From assembly GCA_025964985.1 (NCBI GenBank), contig JAOPXU010000412.1, forward strand, positions 1 through 64,000: a DNA stretch of 64,000 bases, in the 5' to 3' direction. Positions 61,186-64,000 of the stretch are shown here, in pieces; within the stretch, counting starts at the first letter, position 1, and the number at the start of each line of letters is the position of its first letter. The translations under genes and the position numbers were made by a program. The stretch is from Nocardioides sp. Lineage in GTDB: Bacteria; Actinomycetota; Actinomycetes; Propionibacteriales; Nocardioidaceae. The notes below the pieces were generated by a model, which saw nothing but the letters and a program-made list of their open reading frames with translations, made no database searches and had not been told where the DNA came from.

Positions 61186-63579
61186 ATGACTTCTTCGCGG
61201 GTGGCCGCCGTCGATCTCGACCAGCTGGATCCGCTCGATGAGTCCGAGGTCGCGACCGTGGACGCCTGGTGGCGGGCGGCGATGTACCTCACCGTGGCCC
61301 AGGTCTACCTGCGCGACAACGCGCTCCTGCGCGAGCCGCTCACCGCCGAGCACGTCAAGCCGCGGCTCCTGGGGCACTGGGGGACGAGCCCGGGCCTGGC
61401 GTTCGTCTACGCGCACCTCTCGCGGATGATCCGCGAGACCGGGCAACAGGCGATCTACCTCGCCGGTCCGGGACACGGGGGACCGGCGTTGGTCGCGGCG
61501 GCCTGGCTGGAGGGCACCTACTCCGAGGTCTACCCGCACGTGACGCGCGACGCGGCCGGAGCCCAGCGGCTGGTCCGGCAGTTCTCCACCCCGGGAGGGA
61601 TCCCGAGCCATGTCTCGGTCACCACGCCGGGGTCGATCCACGAGGGCGGCGAGCTCGGCTACGTCCTGGTGCACGCCTTCGGTGCGGTGATGGACGCCCC
61701 GGACCTCCTGGCCGTCGCCGTCGTGGGTGACGGGGAGGCGGAGACGGGCCCGCTGGAGGGTTCCTGGAAGGGGATCTCGTTCCTCAACCCGGCGCGCGAC
61801 GGAGCGGTTCTCCCCGTCCTGCACCTCAACGACGCCAAGATCAGCGGACCCACGGTCCTGGGTCGCAAGGACCCGGCCGAGGTCCGTGCGCTCTTCGCCG
61901 GCCACGGCTACGAGGTGGTCGAGGTCGAAGGGTCCGACCTGCCGGGCATGCACCAACGGTTCGCCGCTGCACTGACCCACTGCTGCTCCCGCATCCGACG
62001 CATCCAGGACGACGCCCGCAGCGGCCGGTGGGACGGCTCGCGGCCACGCTGGCCGATGATCGTGCTCCGTAGCCCGAAGGGCTGGACCGGACCGCACGAC
62101 GTCGACGGCGTCCGCGTCGAGGGGACCTTCCGCTCCCACCAGGTCCCGCTCTCCGGGGTGCGCGAGAACCCGGCGCACCTGGCGCTGCTCGAGGCGTGGC
62201 TGCGGTCCTACCGTCCCGAGGAGCTGTTCGACGACGCAGGGCGCCCGACCACCGGCGCCAACGACCCGGTCGGTCGGCTGCGGATGAGTGCGACCCCGGC
62301 AGCCGGCGCAGGGCAGTCGTCCCCGGACCTCGTCCTGCGCGACTTCCGCCGCCACGCCGTCGGCGTCACGACTCCAGGTGCCACCCAGGAGGAGTCGACC
62401 CGCCGCCTGGGTCGCGTCCTGCGTGACGTGTACACGGACAACCCGACGAGCTTCCGCCTGTTCTGTCCTGACGAGACCCGCAGCAACCGGCTCGGTGACG
62501 TGCTCGAGGTGTCGGACCGCGCCTTCATGGAGCGGGTCGAGGACGGCGACGAGCAGCTGTCCCACGACGGGCGAGTCATGGAGGTGCTCTCGGAGCACAA
62601 CTGCCACGGCTGGCTCGAGGGCTACACCCTCACCGGGCGGCACGGGCTGTTCGCGACGTACGAGGCCTTCGCCATGGTGAGCGCCTCACAGACGGTGCAG
62701 CACAGCAAGTGGCTCGAGGAGGCCGACGGACTCCGGTGGAGAGCGCCGGTGCCGAGCCTCAACGTGCTGCTGACCTCGACCGCCTGGCGCAACGACCACA
62801 ACGGCTTCTCCCACCAAGGACCTGGACTGATCCAGGTCATGCTCACCCACCGCGGTGACGTGACCCGGGTCTACCTGCCGCCGGACGCGAACTGCCTGCT
62901 GTCGGTGGCCGACCACTGCCTGCGGTCGCGCTCCTACGTCAACCTGGTCGTCATCGACAAGCAGCCCCAGCTGCAGTACCTCGACATCGACGCCGCTGCC
63001 GCCCACTGCGCAGCCGGAGCCGGGATCTGGGACTGGGCCGGCAACGACGACGGGGCTGCCCCGCCCGACGTGGTGCTGGCCTGTGCCGGCGACACCCCGA
63101 CGTTGGAGACGGTAGCGGCGGCACAAATCCTGCGCGAGCGCCTACCGGCGCTGCGGACCCGGGTCGTCAACGTCGTCGACCTGATGTGTCTGGTGCGACC
63201 GGGCGACCACCCGCACGGCATGCGCGAGACCTACTTCCGCGAGCTGTTCACCGACTCCGTCGACGTCGTCTTCGCGTTCCACGGCTTTCCCGGCGCGATC
63301 CACCAGCTCGTCCACGGGCGTCCCGACCCGGGACGGTTCCACGTGCGTGGGTTCATCGAGCAGGGCACGACCACGACGCCGTTCGACATGACGGTGCTCA
63401 ACCGTCTCTCCCGCTACCACCTGGTCATCGACGCCCTGCACAACGCAGCGTCGCTGCCGCAGGGGGCCCAAGAGCTCGAGGACTGGTGCGCCGCCAAGCT
63501 GGCCGAGCACCACGCCTACGTCTGCGAGCACATGGAGGACCTGCCCGAGATCAAGGAGTGGCGAGTCAGCCGCCCCTGA
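61186..63579 (+). CDS. Phosphoketolase family protein (Xfp-type)
   Basis: 'GHWGTSPGLAFVYAHLSRMI', 'YLAGPGHGGPALVAAAWLEGTYSEVYPHV', 'VVGDGEAETGPLEGSWKG', 'FCPDETRSNRL', 'HGWLEGYTLTGRHGLFATYEAF'. Confidence 0.97.
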   Translation: MTSSRVAAVDLDQLDPLDESEVATVDAWWRAAMYLTVAQVYLRDNALLREPLTAEHVKPRLLGHWGTSPGLAFVYAHLSRMIRETGQQAIYLAGPGHGGPALVAAAWLEGTYSEVYPHVTRDAAGAQRLVRQFSTPGGIPSHVSVTTPGSIHEGGELGYVLVHAFGAVMDAPDLLAVAVVGDGEAETGPLEGSWKGISFLNPARDGAVLPVLHLNDAKISGPTVLGRKDPAEVRALFAGHGYEVVEVEGSDLPGMHQRFAAALTHCCSRIRRIQDDARSGRWDGSRPRWPMIVLRSPKGWTGPHDVDGVRVEGTFRSHQVPLSGVRENPAHLALLEAWLRSYRPEELFDDAGRPTTGANDPVGRLRMSATPAAGAGQSSPDLVLRDFRRHAVGVTTPGATQEESTRRLGRVLRDVYTDNPTSFRLFCPDETRSNRLGDVLEVSDRAFMERVEDGDEQLSHDGRVMEVLSEHNCHGWLEGYTLTGRHGLFATYEAFAMVSASQTVQHSKWLEEADGLRWRAPVPSLNVLLTSTAWRNDHNGFSHQGPGLIQVMLTHRGDVTRVYLPPDANCLLSVADHCLRSRSYVNLVVIDKQPQLQYLDIDAAAAHCAAGAGIWDWAGNDDGAAPPDVVLACAGDTPTLETVAAAQILRERLPALRTRVVNVVDLMCLVRPGDHPHGMRETYFRELFTDSVDVVFAFHGFPGAIHQLVHGRPDPGRFHVRGFIEQGTTTTPFDMTVLNRLSRYHLVIDALHNAASLPQGAQELEDWCAAKLAEHHAYVCEHMEDLPEIKEWRVSRP

Positions 63580-63659
63580 CCGCCCGCACGAGGGTCGTCC
63601 GCGATGCTCGCGGCTCGGGGGTGGCGGCCTGCCGTCGATCGGACATCCGGCTCGTGACG

Positions 63660-64000
63660 TCAGGCGCGGGAGCGTTGGCCCCGGACGTCGTCGGGGACCA
63701 GCTCGACCCACATCGCCTCCCGGCCCGTCGCCCAGGGCGCAGGTCGGACCGGGGTCCACAGTGCAGCGAGGGTCGCCGCGTCCTCGACCGGGTGCACGGC
63801 ACCGGTGACGGTCACGGCCCAGGAGGCCTGCTGGTCGCCCTGCAGGTCGTCGAGCTGCAAGGTGACAGGTCGCGCCAGGACACGTCGTGCGAGCGGCCCG
63901 AAAGCGGCGGCACGCAGATGGATCCGTCCTTGGCCGGCGACGTACGGCGTCATGGCGACCTCGACCCGGTCATCCGTGCAGAAGCACAGCCGTCCGAACC
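63660..64000 (-). CDS. Pyridoxamine 5'-phosphate oxidase-family (split-barrel flavin) protein, truncated by window end
   Basis: Frame reads '...GRLCFCTDDRVEVAMTPYVAGQGRIHLRAAAFGPLARRVLARPVTLQLDDLQ' and is open at the right edge. Confidence 0.65.
   Translation of the reverse strand, partial: FGRLCFCTDDRVEVAMTPYVAGQGRIHLRAAAFGPLARRVLARPVTLQLDDLQGDQQASWAVTVTGAVHPVEDAATLAALWTPVRPAPWATGREAMWVELVPDDVRGQRSRA

Overview
High-GC actinobacterial chromosome segment (Nocardioides-like by composition and gene content; this is inference). About 45 coding regions are supportable. Left part (1-27 kb): a truncated sensor histidine kinase; a translationally coupled DUF4956 / VTC-domain polyphosphate polymerase / DUF4353 operon; a two-component system followed by a coupled PepSY-like / ferric-reductase-like / tandem PAP2 cassette; and a five-gene minus-strand operon (zinc-ribbon PrsW-like membrane protein, Pro-rich membrane-anchored protein, M4 metallopeptidase, PQQ-type beta-propeller, polytopic membrane protein). 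A 3'-half tRNA-Arg-like remnant lies near 24.42-24.46 kb. Right part (27-64 kb): a dense hypoxia/dormancy island resembling a physically clustered version of the mycobacterial DosR (DevR) regulon. It holds a DosR-like regulator, a DosS-like GAF sensor kinase, universal stress proteins (one with four domains), a CBS-domain HRP1-like protein, an AMP-ligase plus WS/DGAT pair, a CtpF-like P-type ATPase, cydAB-cydDC, AdhP, an arcD-A-B-C arginine deiminase operon coupled to a MacB/FtsX ABC transporter, and a phosphoketolase. By eye I found ten 14-bp palindrome-like sites (approximately GGGMC-N4-GKCCC) in the intergenic/promoter regions of this island, many about 57-62 bp from a start codon. These are candidate DosR boxes and are the most interesting signal in the window. 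The AMP-ligase gene carries an in-frame TGA. No CRISPR arrays, rRNA genes, transposases or integrases were recognised.
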